Positions 5,683 to 13,693 of a stretch of 16,252 nt of DNA are shown piece after piece. How positions within the stretch are numbered: the first letter of the stretch is position 1; each line of letters begins with the position of its first letter. Source of the DNA: Flavobacteriales bacterium (GTDB taxonomy: Bacteria; Bacteroidota; Bacteroidia; Flavobacteriales; Flavobacteriaceae); assembly GCA_015494775.1 (NCBI GenBank), contig WGAP01000001.1, positions 1-16,252 on the forward strand, written 5' to 3'. Under the pieces are notes generated by a model, which did not search any database, was not told the DNA's origin, and saw only the letters and a list, made by a program, of their open reading frames with translations. The position numbers were made by a program, and so were the translations under genes.

Positions 5683-7371
5683 ATGAGCGACGAAAAAAAA
5701 TCACTTAACTTCATCGAACAAATCATCGAGGACGACCTGGCATCGGGATTTCCGCAAAGCAAACTGCGCTTCCGCTTTCCGCCCGAGCCCAACGGTTACC
5801 TGCACATCGGACATGCCAAATCCATCTGCCTGAACTTCGGGCTGGGCGAAAAATACAATGCCCCGGTCAACCTGCGCTTCGACGACACCAACCCCGAAAA
5901 AGAAGACACCGAATACATCGACGCCATCAAACGCGACATCCAATGGCTGGGCTTCCGGTGGGACAAGGAACTCTATGCGTCCGACTACTTCGAACAACTC
6001 TATGCCTGGGCCGAGCAAATGATACGCGAAGGCAAGGCCTACGTGGACGACCAACCCCAAGAAGTCATCGTGGAACAACGCAAATCGCCCACTGAACCCG
6101 GCATCGAAAGCCCCTACCGCAACCGCAGTGTGGACGAAAACCTGGATTTGTTCCGCCGTATGCGTGCCGGTGAATTCGACGAAGGCGAGCGCGTGCTGCG
6201 GGCCAAAATCGATATGAATTCGCCCAATATGCACATGCGCGACCCCATCATGTATCGTATCAAAAAGGTGCCGCACCACCGCACCGGCACCACTTGGAAA
6301 ATCTATCCCACCTACGACTGGACGCACGGTCAATCGGACTATATCGAACAGGTGTCGCACTCGCTCTGCACGCTGGAATTCCTGCCCCATCGCGAACTCT
6401 ACGACTGGTTTTTGGACCGGGTGTATGAACCGGGCAAGGTGCGCCCCAAGCAACGGGAATTTGCCCGGCTCAACCTTTCCTACACCGTGATGAGCAAGCG
6501 TAAATTGGCCCGGCTGGTGGAAGAGGGCTACGTGAAGGGCTGGGACGACCCGCGGATGCCCACCATTTCGGGCCTGCGCCGGCGTGGCTACACGCCCCAA
6601 TCCATTCGCGACTTTTCCGACCGCGTGGGCGTGGCCAAACGCGATAACCTGATCGACATCGCCCTGCTGGAATTTGCCGTGCGCGACCATCTGAACAAGG
6701 TAGCGCCGCGACGTATGGCCGTGTTGAACCCCGTAAAATTGGTCATCGAAAATTATCCCGAAGGTCAAACCGAATGGCTCGACGCCGAAAACAATCCCGA
6801 AGACCCCGAAGCCGGATACCGCAAAATACCTTTCGGGCGGGTGCTTTATATCGAACGTGAAGATTTCCGCGAACAAGCCAACCGTAAGTTTTTCCGGCTC
6901 ACCTTGGGCAAGGAAGTCCGGCTTAAAAACGCTTACATCATTAAGGGCGAATCGGTGGTGAAGGACGACGAAGGCAGTATCGTGGAAATACGCGCCACCT
7001 ACGACCCGCTGAGCAAAAGCGGTAGCGGAACGCCCGAAAGCAAACGCAAGGTCAAAGGCACCTTGCATTGGGTTTCCGCCGCCCATGCCGTGCCGCTCGA
7101 AGTGCGGCTCTACGACCGGCTGTTCAATGTGGAACAACCCGACGCGGTGGAAGGCAAGGATTTTACCGAATTTATCAATCCCGAATCGCTGCGGGTGATC
7201 ACGGCCTACGGCGAGCCGTCGCTGGGCGAAGTAAAACCGGGCGAGCGGTTCCAATTCCAACGCTTGGGATACTTTGCCGTGGATCCCGACAGCCGTGCAG
7301 GCAAACCCGTGTTTAACCGCACCGTTACGCTCAAAGATACCTGGGCCAAAATCAAGGCACGGCAAAATTGA
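5683..7371 (+). CDS. glnS: Glutaminyl-tRNA synthetase
   Basis: Class I aminoacyl-tRNA synthetase that attaches glutamine to tRNA-Gln in the cytosol. From the chosen ATG at 5683 it has 562 residues, close to E. coli GlnRS (554). PPEPNG at 33-38 and HIGH at 41-44 form the first class I signature; VMSKRKL at 269-275 is the GlnRS form of KMSKS. GWDDPRMPTISGLRRRG follows from 286, and the C-terminal anticodon-binding beta-barrels fill the rest. The frame stays open upstream to 5077 and an in-frame ATG lies at 5662. I prefer 5683 because MSDEKKSLNFIEQIIEDDL matches the usual GlnRS start and upstream DNA is repeat sequence. Having GlnRS implies direct charging of tRNA-Gln rather than sole reliance on the GatCAB route. 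Confidence 0.97.
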   Translation: MSDEKKSLNFIEQIIEDDLASGFPQSKLRFRFPPEPNGYLHIGHAKSICLNFGLGEKYNAPVNLRFDDTNPEKEDTEYIDAIKRDIQWLGFRWDKELYASDYFEQLYAWAEQMIREGKAYVDDQPQEVIVEQRKSPTEPGIESPYRNRSVDENLDLFRRMRAGEFDEGERVLRAKIDMNSPNMHMRDPIMYRIKKVPHHRTGTTWKIYPTYDWTHGQSDYIEQVSHSLCTLEFLPHRELYDWFLDRVYEPGKVRPKQREFARLNLSYTVMSKRKLARLVEEGYVKGWDDPRMPTISGLRRRGYTPQSIRDFSDRVGVAKRDNLIDIALLEFAVRDHLNKVAPRRMAVLNPVKLVIENYPEGQTEWLDAENNPEDPEAGYRKIPFGRVLYIEREDFREQANRKFFRLTLGKEVRLKNAYIIKGESVVKDDEGSIVEIRATYDPLSKSGSGTPESKRKVKGTLHWVSAAHAVPLEVRLYDRLFNVEQPDAVEGKDFTEFINPESLRVITAYGEPSLGEVKPGERFQFQRLGYFAVDPDSRAGKPVFNRTVTLKDTWAKIKARQN

Positions 7372-7396
7372 TTATCTTGCATATAAATCGGCTTAC

Positions 7397-7666
7397 ATGG
7401 GACTGTTTTATTTTCACACACCGAAAAACAACAAATTCGACTATAAACCGCGTTACTACGACCCGCGCAAGGAACGTCTTGAACAAATCAAGGAAAAATA
7501 CGAAAACCCCGAGCGCAAACTGATCGAAGAACGCATTCGCGGCCAATTCAAAAGGCGTGCTTCCAAGCGCAAAGTGGTTTCGGCCACGCTGATGCGTTTT
7601 TTGCTCATCCTGGGCATATTGATTGCCCTGACCTATGTGGTCTTTAAAATGTTCGGAATGATTTGA
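7397..7666 (+). CDS. Small mutL-linked membrane protein of unknown function
   Basis: An 89-residue protein: a basic, polar N-terminal part (MGLFYFHTPKNNKFDYKPRY), a charged stretch rich in Lys, Glu and Arg to about residue 62, and one C-terminal membrane segment (about 65-85, LLILGILIALTYVVF). The MG-F followed by K-FDYKPR-Y start resembles the small protein found just before mutL in many Flavobacteriia, which databases often mislabel as riboflavin synthase subunit beta; nothing here resembles that enzyme. The stop codon is one base before the mutL ATG and the gene starts 25 bases after glnS, so all three are probably co-transcribed. The likely topology is a tail-anchored inner-membrane protein with the charged part in the cytoplasm. 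The ATG at 7397 was chosen because the frame extends upstream into glnS. Confidence 0.8.
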   Translation: MGLFYFHTPKNNKFDYKPRYYDPRKERLEQIKEKYENPERKLIEERIRGQFKRRASKRKVVSATLMRFLLILGILIALTYVVFKMFGMI

Positions 7667-7667
7667 T

Positions 7668-9458
7668 ATGAGCCGTATTCATTTGCTGCCCGAAACCCTG
7701 GCCAACCAAATTGCCGCCGGCGAAGTGGTGCAACGTCCCGCGTCGGTGGTCAAGGAATTGTTGGAAAACGCCATCGATGCCGGCGCCGACGACATCAAAT
7801 TGATTGTCAAGGACGGCGGCAAGACCCTGATTCAGGTGGTGGACAACGGCATCGGGATGGACGAAGTGGATGCGCGGATGAGTTTCGAACGCCATGCCAC
7901 AAGCAAAATCAGTAGCAGCGAAGATTTGTTCCGCATCATGACCAAGGGTTTTCGCGGCGAAGCCCTGGCGTCCATTGCCGCCGTTTCGCATGTGGAAATG
8001 CGCACCCGTCCCGAAGGCGCCGATTTGGGCACGCTTCTACGTCTCGAAGGCGGTAAGGTGGCCGGTCAGGAACCCGTGGCCACACCCCAAGGCACGTCGG
8101 TGGCCGTAAAAAACCTTTTCTTCAACGTTCCGGCCCGGCGTAAATTCCTTAAATCGGCGCAGGTGGAAATGCGCCACGTGACGGATGAATTCCAGCGGGT
8201 GGCCCTGGCCCATCCCGAAATCGCATTTACGCTCATTCACAACGGCAACGAAATCTATCGCTTGCCCGCGGCCAAGTCCTTGCAGCGGATCGAACATATT
8301 TTCGGACGCAAAATGGGTGAACGCCTGGTGCCGGTGGACGAACAAACCGACTATGTGCGCATCCACGGCTATACGGGCAAGCCCGAATTTGCCAAACAAC
8401 GCCGCGGCGAACAATTTTTCTTTGTCAACCGGCGATTTGTCAAAAGCGGTTATCTGCACAGCGCCGTGATGCAGGCCTACGAAGGGCTTTTGCCCGAAAA
8501 ACGCTATCCGCCGTATTTTCTGTTTTTTGAAATCGATCCCGAACATATCGACATCAATATTCATCCCACCAAAACCGAAATCAAGTTCGACGACGAATAT
8601 ACCGTGTATAACCTGCTCCGGGCCAGCGTGCGGCATGCCTTGGGCAAATTCGACCAAATGCCCGGTATCGATTTCGATGTGGATCCCGGCCTTATCCCAC
8701 AACGGAAACCGGAAACGGGCCGCGTGCACAGCCCGCAGGTCAAGGTAGATCCCGACTTTAATCCTTTCAGGGACGAAAACGCCGCGCCCTTTTTGCGAGA
8801 ACCGCGGGCGCAAACCCCTTCGCATCCTTCACGGGACGATATGCCGGACCAATGGCAGGCCCTGCAAGAACTTTTTGGTGCGGAAGACGGTGGCGCGCAG
8901 CAGGAAACGCCCGTGTTTCAATGGCAACGGAAATACATCGTTACCCAAACCCGCGAAGGCCTTTTGATTGTACATCAGCATCGCGCTCACAAAAGCGTGC
9001 TTTACCATCGCTTGCAAAGTCAGTTGCAAACGGGCGAACTTCCCGCACAGCAATTGATGTTTCCAGAAGTCTGGGAATATTTGCCCGACGAAATCCGATT
9101 GCTCGAAAAAAATTTGGAAAAACTGGGAGAAATGGGCATTGATGCGCGGGTCGAAAACGGAACCCTTGTGGTGCAGGCCATTCCGGCCCATGCGCAGGTG
9201 CCGCAAATCAAAGAGTATGTGGAAGAACTCTTGGCCTATTGGGCCGAAGATATTCCTTTGGAAGGAGATCAATTGGAAAAATTCATGCTGCTAACGCTGG
9301 CCGAAAAAACCGCTATCCGCTCGGGCCGCGAACTGCCGGCACGCGAACAACAACAACTGCTGGCCGAACTTTTGGCCTTGCCCGAATCCCGCTTCGACCC
9401 GTCGGGAAAACCAAATTTTGTCCTTATTTCTACCGACCAAATCGACCGTCAATTTTAA
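7668..9458 (+). CDS. mutL: DNA mismatch repair protein MutL
   Basis: MutL couples mismatch recognition by MutS to strand removal. This 596-residue protein has a well-kept N-terminal GHKL ATPase: QIAAGEV at 14-20, ELLENAIDAGA at 30-40 (Glu30, Asn34), DNGIGM at 59-64, KGFRGEALASI near 92-102 and FFNVPARRKFLK near 150. A proline-rich linker (about 345-400) leads to the C-terminal dimerisation domain. The endonuclease motif DQHAx2Ex4E is replaced by HQHRAHKSVLYH at 436-447, losing the Asp and both Glu positions. The CPHGRP-type motif is DPSGKP at 577-582, and the usual ACK-AIK site reads AEKTAIR. The ATPase should work; the nicking activity probably does not. Confidence 0.96.
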   Translation: MSRIHLLPETLANQIAAGEVVQRPASVVKELLENAIDAGADDIKLIVKDGGKTLIQVVDNGIGMDEVDARMSFERHATSKISSSEDLFRIMTKGFRGEALASIAAVSHVEMRTRPEGADLGTLLRLEGGKVAGQEPVATPQGTSVAVKNLFFNVPARRKFLKSAQVEMRHVTDEFQRVALAHPEIAFTLIHNGNEIYRLPAAKSLQRIEHIFGRKMGERLVPVDEQTDYVRIHGYTGKPEFAKQRRGEQFFFVNRRFVKSGYLHSAVMQAYEGLLPEKRYPPYFLFFEIDPEHIDINIHPTKTEIKFDDEYTVYNLLRASVRHALGKFDQMPGIDFDVDPGLIPQRKPETGRVHSPQVKVDPDFNPFRDENAAPFLREPRAQTPSHPSRDDMPDQWQALQELFGAEDGGAQQETPVFQWQRKYIVTQTREGLLIVHQHRAHKSVLYHRLQSQLQTGELPAQQLMFPEVWEYLPDEIRLLEKNLEKLGEMGIDARVENGTLVVQAIPAHAQVPQIKEYVEELLAYWAEDIPLEGDQLEKFMLLTLAEKTAIRSGRELPAREQQQLLAELLALPESRFDPSGKPNFVLISTDQIDRQF

Positions 9459-9464
9459 TCGCCT

Positions 9465-10217
9465 ATGCACACGCCCAAAATCATTAAGCAACTCATACTG
9501 GTCAATGTGGTGTTTTTTGCCCTTTCGATGATCAGTCCCAAATTTTTCGACCTTTTTGCCATGCACTTTCCGCTCAATCCGCAATTCAGGTGGTGGCAAG
9601 TGATTACGCACATGTTTATGCACGGCGGCGTTTGGCATATTTTGTTCAACATGTATGCGCTTTGGGCATTCGGTTCGCCCATTGTGGCCCGCTACGGCGT
9701 AAACCGGTTTTTGGTTTTTTACTTCGTTTCGGGCTTGGGTGCCTTGGCCTTGTTTTTGGGCGTGGAATATTACCGTTTTATGCAGGATTTCCGGCAATTG
9801 GCGGCCTTGGGCATTCCGGCCGAAAATATTTGGGCCGTACTGCAACATCCCGACAGCGGCACGGTCGGCCGCTATTTTCCGCAATTACTCACCCACCCGG
9901 CGGCGCAAAAGATTTTTATTGATTTGAATAGCATCTATCATTTGGCCATGCTGGGCGCTTCGGGGGCCATTTACGGTATTTTGGTGGCCTTTGCTTTCTT
10001 TTATCCGCGGGCCAAGCTGATGTTGATTTTCCTTCCGTACCCGCTCGATGCCAAATATTTCGTTCCGCTACTGATTTTGATGGACATCGTGTTCGGGTTT
10101 ACCAATTACCTGCACACCAACATTGCGCATTTCGCCCATGTGGGCGGGGCCTTGACGGGATTGCTGCTGCTGTGGCTTTGGCGCAAGAGACGCGATGAAT
10201 ATTATTTTTACGATTAA
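9465..10217 (+). CDS. Rhomboid family intramembrane serine protease
   Basis: A 250-residue multi-pass inner-membrane protease. The rhomboid catalytic pair is visible: GASG at 164-167 with nucleophile Ser166, and AHVGGALTG with His225 in the last membrane helix. HGGVWHILFNMYAL near 53-66 is the conserved TM2 region (His58, Asn62, as in E. coli GlpG). There are about six membrane segments, with a long loop (about 105-150) between the third and fourth that is larger than in GlpG. It starts 6 bases after mutL and is followed 17 bases later by a second rhomboid-like gene. The mutL-rhomboid-rhomboid order is common in Flavobacteriia. Substrates are unknown. Confidence 0.93.
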   Translation: MHTPKIIKQLILVNVVFFALSMISPKFFDLFAMHFPLNPQFRWWQVITHMFMHGGVWHILFNMYALWAFGSPIVARYGVNRFLVFYFVSGLGALALFLGVEYYRFMQDFRQLAALGIPAENIWAVLQHPDSGTVGRYFPQLLTHPAAQKIFIDLNSIYHLAMLGASGAIYGILVAFAFFYPRAKLMLIFLPYPLDAKYFVPLLILMDIVFGFTNYLHTNIAHFAHVGGALTGLLLLWLWRKRRDEYYFYD

Positions 10218-10234
10218 TCCAAATCCCAACGGCC

Positions 10235-11050
10235 ATGTGGAAACGCTATAAGGCATATTTGCTGGAAAGTCCGGTGCACGCCTTTTCGGGCATAGCCATT
10301 CCGGTTACGGTATTTTTTTGGCTGCTTTGGCTGCTGAGCAACTTGGGACTGATGCGCGCCGGATACGTATGGCAGTTTTTGGCCTTGCCCGGCGACGGGA
10401 ATACCTTTTTGCATCAATTTTGGTCTTTGGTTACCTATCCTTGGGTTCACCTGAATTTGATCGATTTCCTTATCAACCTGATATTGCTGTATTTTGTGGG
10501 CACCCAACTCGAAACTTACGAGACGCACAAGCGTTTGTATCGCTTGGCCTGGACGGGTATATTGGCCGGTGCCTTGGGATTTTGGGCCGTTTATGCGTCG
10601 GTGCCTTCGTGGTTTATGGACGAGCCCAATCCCTATTTGACCGGGCTATCGGTGATTTATACGGCTTGGTTGGGGTATGCGGGCGTCCGTTTGGCCGGTT
10701 ACAGGGTAAATATGCGGCTTTTGGGGCGTTGGCCCTGGAAGGGTTTGGCGGCGCTCTTTGTGCTTTGGGATGCCGTGCAACTGCCCTTGGCCAATTCCGG
10801 CGGACATGCGGCGCATTTGAGCGCCATGCTGGGCGGGGCGCTTTGGGCCTTGGCGGCCCGGGGAATCAAAATCCGATCATCGGGGCCGAAATCCCGCCTT
10901 AGGATTTACGAAAGCCAAAAACCGGGCACCGAAAAAAATATCGACCGTATTTTGGACAAAATCAACCGCTACGGTATGGACAGTTTGACCGACGAAGAAA
11001 AGGAAATCCTGTACCGTGAAAGTTTGCGGGATAATAAACGGAAAAACTAA
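10235..11050 (+). CDS. Second rhomboid-family protein with C-terminal DUF6576-like tail
   Basis: A 271-residue protein with about six membrane segments and a cytosolic C-terminal tail. It looks like a diverged rhomboid: GLSV at 137-140 stands where GxSG is expected, so the Ser is kept but the following Gly is Val. GGHAAHLSAMLGG at 189-201 supplies a His in the last helix. VHLNLIDFLINLILLYFVG at 71-89 corresponds to the TM2 region. The tail 232-262, with DRILDKINRYGMDSLTDEEK, matches the conserved tail (DUF6576-like) of Bacteroidota rhomboids. It may be an active protease with relaxed geometry or a pseudoprotease partner of the preceding gene; the sequence alone does not decide. Confidence 0.85.
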   Translation: MWKRYKAYLLESPVHAFSGIAIPVTVFFWLLWLLSNLGLMRAGYVWQFLALPGDGNTFLHQFWSLVTYPWVHLNLIDFLINLILLYFVGTQLETYETHKRLYRLAWTGILAGALGFWAVYASVPSWFMDEPNPYLTGLSVIYTAWLGYAGVRLAGYRVNMRLLGRWPWKGLAALFVLWDAVQLPLANSGGHAAHLSAMLGGALWALAARGIKIRSSGPKSRLRIYESQKPGTEKNIDRILDKINRYGMDSLTDEEKEILYRESLRDNKRKN

Positions 11051-11100
11051 GGTTTGATGCTGTTTTTCCATGAATTTTGACGAATTTTTGCGTTTTTCCG

Positions 11101-11130
11101 TTTGAAATTTCCGAAAAAATGTGTATCTTG
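11101..11130 (+). promoter_or_regulatory. Candidate promoter of the membrane-protein gene at 11159
   Basis: TTTG (11101-11104), then exactly 19 bases, then TATCTTG (11124-11130). This fits the Bacteroidota -33/-7 pattern apart from one missing T in the -7 box. A start near 11137 gives a leader of about 22 bases. No clear terminator was found between the second rhomboid gene and this site. Confidence 0.5.
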
Positions 11131-11158
11131 AACCGAAATCATCAAAAATTCAAGACCT

Positions 11159-11908
11159 ATGAAAAAAATTACCGCTTCACGTGCCTTTTCCCGTGCATGG
11201 GAAATTTTTAAGTCCAATCCGATACAGCATATCGGGGTTTTTCTATTGGCAATGTTCGTCGTTGGCATTTTTAATTCCTTGGCAAATCCAAATATGAGTG
11301 CCTTGCTTATGCGCGGCGGGATGGATAATATGACAAACGCTCCCATGCCGCATGTTTCTCCTCTTTGGTCGATAGTGAATTTTATCATTCAAGCTATTGT
11401 ATATTTATTCATATTGGGTTATTCGCTTGATGTGGTTCGTAACAACTACAAGGGTTTTAGTCAAATATTTTCCAAGTATGTTACCCTAAAATTGTTTCTT
11501 TATTATTTCATGTTTTCTATTCTCATTGGTTTGATAGCAATAATTTTGCTTCTACCCGGATTTATGATGATATTATCAAAATCCGGTTCGGGAAGCATTA
11601 TTCTCCTCATTGGGTTTATCGTGTTCTTGTATATTGCCATCCGGTTAATGTTTACGAATTACCTTTTTCTTGACGGTCATGATTTTGCCGATGCCATTAA
11701 AATTTCGTGGCAAAAAACCAAACCGTATATCGGGGAAATCATTTTATTGATAATTCTTGCGGTACTAGTTATGTTTCTTGGTATTCTTGCGTTGTTTATT
11801 GGAATTTTTGTTGCCATTCCGGTTGTTTATTTTGCCCAGGCCGTCTTTTACAACGAAGCTGTGGCTGATGAAGCCCCTCAACCCGAAACGCCTACAAGTT
11901 TGGAATAA
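11159..11908 (+). CDS. Multi-pass membrane protein, tandem paralogue 1
   Basis: A 249-residue membrane protein of unknown function; it starts MKKITASRAFSRAWEIFK. Membrane segments lie near 25-42, 72-90, 113-138, 146-169 and 191-225. A conserved block LDGHDFADAIKISWQKTKPY begins at 171 between the last segments, and YSLDVVRNNYKG sits near 88-99. The general pattern (short amphipathic start, aspartate-rich loop, SW-KTK) recalls the loosely defined DUF975 and DUF4013 groups of membrane proteins, but I cannot place it firmly. The tail ends APQPETPTSLE. It is AT-rich against the neighbouring rhomboid genes and is the first of three tandem paralogues, each with its own terminator. Confidence 0.8.
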   Translation: MKKITASRAFSRAWEIFKSNPIQHIGVFLLAMFVVGIFNSLANPNMSALLMRGGMDNMTNAPMPHVSPLWSIVNFIIQAIVYLFILGYSLDVVRNNYKGFSQIFSKYVTLKLFLYYFMFSILIGLIAIILLLPGFMMILSKSGSGSIILLIGFIVFLYIAIRLMFTNYLFLDGHDFADAIKISWQKTKPYIGEIILLIILAVLVMFLGILALFIGIFVAIPVVYFAQAVFYNEAVADEAPQPETPTSLE

Positions 11909-12025
11909 TAACCGGCCGAAATTTTTGAATAAACCGCCCCACTATTCGGGGCGGTTTTTTTTGATAGGGGAAGAAGTTAAAATCGAATAGGGAAATTTAT
12001 TATATTGCTAACGTTATAAATGATT
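11873..12025 (+). repeat. Direct repeat R1: gene 3' end, terminator and upstream region
   Basis: About 153 bases, nearly identical (roughly seven differences by eye) to 12809-12960. It covers the last 12 codons of paralogue 1, the terminator and the leader of paralogue 2. A third, shorter copy (13658-13749) follows paralogue 3 and diverges just after the terminator T tract. R1 and R2 both hold a TATATTG box (12001-12007 and 12936-12942) that may be the -7 element for the next gene; a good -33 box is not evident. Confidence 0.85.
11931..11962 (+). terminator. Rho-independent terminator after paralogue 1
   Basis: CCGCCCC and GGGGCGG pair around a seven-base ACTATTC spacer, flanked by AAA and followed by eight T. 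It starts 22 bases after the stop codon and matches the terminators after paralogues 2 and 3. Confidence 0.9.
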
Positions 12026-12031
12026 ATTTCT

Positions 12032-12844
12032 ATGAAAAAAATTACCGCTTTTCAAGCGTATTCCCTCGGGTGGAAATTTTTCAAGAAAAATGCTTTGCAG
12101 CATATCGGAGTATTCCTCTTAATGGGGATTGTTATGTGGGTTATTAGCTTGTTACTTATGCCCGCTACGAGTTCTATGTGGTTCAAGGGTTTTAATATGT
12201 CGCCGGGAGATATAACCGCTATGCAGAGCATGACTCCTCCGTATTTGGCCATGCTGGTTTTGTTATTAATTGAAATTTTCGTCTATCTATTTCTTTACGG
12301 ATACACTTTGGACATCGTTCGAAACCAATATGAGGGGCTGGGCGAAGTTTTTTCCAAATATGTGCGCGATTCTATCTTTTTATATGTGGTTATTTATGCC
12401 ATTTTATTCTTTTTGGCAGCAATTGCTATATTAATACCTATTGCAGGAATAACAGCCGCACTCCTAAATAACCCCCTTTACGGAATGGTAATCGGGTATC
12501 TTATAATCTTATATTTGGCCATACGTTTGTTTTTTGCTTTTTACTTCTTGTTAGACGGCTATGATTTTGCCGATGCCATCCGACTTTCCTGGCAAAAAAC
12601 CAGGCCCTATGTCGGTGAAATTCTTATTTTTATTATTATTCCGGTCATTATTTTTATTGTGGTATTTATCATACTAATGATGATGATATTTAAAAATTCT
12701 GTATTTTTCTTAATTGCTTACATTATTTTTAATATTACCGGTTTAATAGTTGTTCCCTATCTTATGTTATCCCAATCCGCCTTTTATAGCCGGGCCGTAT
12801 CCGACGATGCCCCTCAACCCGAAATGCCTACAAGTTTGGAATAA
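12032..12844 (+). CDS. Multi-pass membrane protein, tandem paralogue 2
   Basis: A 270-residue paralogue of the preceding gene, with about five or six membrane segments and a longer hydrophobic C-terminal third (IIIPVIIFIVVFIILMMMIF). It keeps the family landmarks: an MKKITAFQAYSLGWKFFKK start, YTLDIVRNQYEG, LDGYDFADAIRLSWQKTRPY and the tail DDAPQPEMPTSLE. An in-frame ATG at 12020 would add four residues. I chose 12032 because it matches the paralogues, and because the equivalent upstream ATG before paralogue 3 is out of frame. The function is unknown. The leader and terminator are nearly identical to those of its neighbours, while the protein core has diverged. Confidence 0.8.
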   Translation: MKKITAFQAYSLGWKFFKKNALQHIGVFLLMGIVMWVISLLLMPATSSMWFKGFNMSPGDITAMQSMTPPYLAMLVLLLIEIFVYLFLYGYTLDIVRNQYEGLGEVFSKYVRDSIFLYVVIYAILFFLAAIAILIPIAGITAALLNNPLYGMVIGYLIILYLAIRLFFAFYFLLDGYDFADAIRLSWQKTRPYVGEILIFIIIPVIIFIVVFIILMMMIFKNSVFFLIAYIIFNITGLIVVPYLMLSQSAFYSRAVSDDAPQPEMPTSLE

Positions 12845-12960
12845 TAACCGGCCGAAATTTTTGAATAAACCGCCCCGCTGTTCGGGGCGGTTTTTTTGAT
12901 AGAGGGAGAAGTTAAAATCGAATGGGGAAATTTATTATATTGCTAACGTTATAAATGATT
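12809..12960 (+). repeat. Direct repeat R2: gene 3' end, terminator and upstream region
   Basis: Near-identical partner of R1, covering the last codons of paralogue 2, its terminator and the leader of paralogue 3. Differences from R1 include two in the terminator loop, one T fewer in the T tract and a few single-base changes just downstream. Confidence 0.85.
12867..12897 (+). terminator. Rho-independent terminator after paralogue 2
   Basis: CCGCCCCG and CGGGGCGG form an 8-bp perfect stem with loop CTGTT, flanked by AAA and followed by seven T. Nearly the same sequence as after paralogue 1. Confidence 0.9.
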
Positions 12961-12967
12961 CAATCTT

Positions 12968-13693
12968 ATGAAAAAAATTACCGCTTCGCTAGCATTTTCC
13001 CGTGCGTGGGAAATTTTTAAGAAAAACCCGTTGCAACATATAGGGGTTTTCTTTTTCATAGTAATCATTTTGTGGTTACTCGGCTTTTTGATTATGCCTG
13101 ACCGCAGCGCTATGAATAGTATGTCTGCTCAACCTTCTTTTGTGCCCTTAATTGCTTTTATTGTTATTGAAATTTTTGCCACATTATTTATGTTCGGTTA
13201 TGCTTTGGATATTATTCGAAATCAATATAAAGGGCTGGGGGAAGTATTTTCCAAATACATGAAGGGCTCTGTATTCTTGTATGTAATTATTTTTTATGTT
13301 TTGTATGTTTTGGCAGTTATTGCAATATTTATTCCTCTTGTCGGATTGTTTTATATACTTCATAGTAAATCTTTTATTTTTTTCGGGGTGATAATCGGTT
13401 ATCTTTTGGCCCTATATCTTTTCATACGCATGTTTTTTGTTGTTTATCTTTTATTAGACGGACATGATTTTGTCGATGCCATTCAAATATCTTGGAAAAA
13501 GACAAAACCGTATATCGGAGAAATTATCCTTTTTTACATTTTTAGTTTTGTTGTTTCGATTATTGGTTATATCGCCCTAATCATCGGGATTTTTGCTGCT
13601 ATTCCGGTTATTTATTTTGCCCAGGCCGTCTTTTACAACGAAGCTATGGCCGACGATGCCCCTCAACCCGAAATGCCTACAAGTTTGGAATAA
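12968..13693 (+). CDS. Multi-pass membrane protein, tandem paralogue 3
   Basis: A 241-residue paralogue, closer to paralogue 1 at both ends: an MKKITASLAFSRAWEIFKK start, and IPVIYFAQAVFYNEAMADDA before the shared APQPEMPTSLE tail. The landmarks YALDIIRNQYKGLGEVFSKY and LDGHDFVDAIQISWKKTKPY are kept. About five membrane segments are predicted. Its 5' and 3' ends resemble paralogue 1 at DNA level, while YALDIIRNQYKGLGEVFSKY resembles paralogue 2, so the three genes look like a mosaic. Function unknown. It is convergent with the DUF3667 gene and shares the terminator zone with it. Confidence 0.8.
   Translation: MKKITASLAFSRAWEIFKKNPLQHIGVFFFIVIILWLLGFLIMPDRSAMNSMSAQPSFVPLIAFIVIEIFATLFMFGYALDIIRNQYKGLGEVFSKYMKGSVFLYVIIFYVLYVLAVIAIFIPLVGLFYILHSKSFIFFGVIIGYLLALYLFIRMFFVVYLLLDGHDFVDAIQISWKKTKPYIGEIILFYIFSFVVSIIGYIALIIGIFAAIPVIYFAQAVFYNEAMADDAPQPEMPTSLE

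Noticed and set aside
5701..7365. 554-codon open frame on the minus strand opposite glnS
   Set aside because: Antisense shadow of a clear glnS gene; its composition (rich in His, Phe, Gly, Val) is typical of such shadows.
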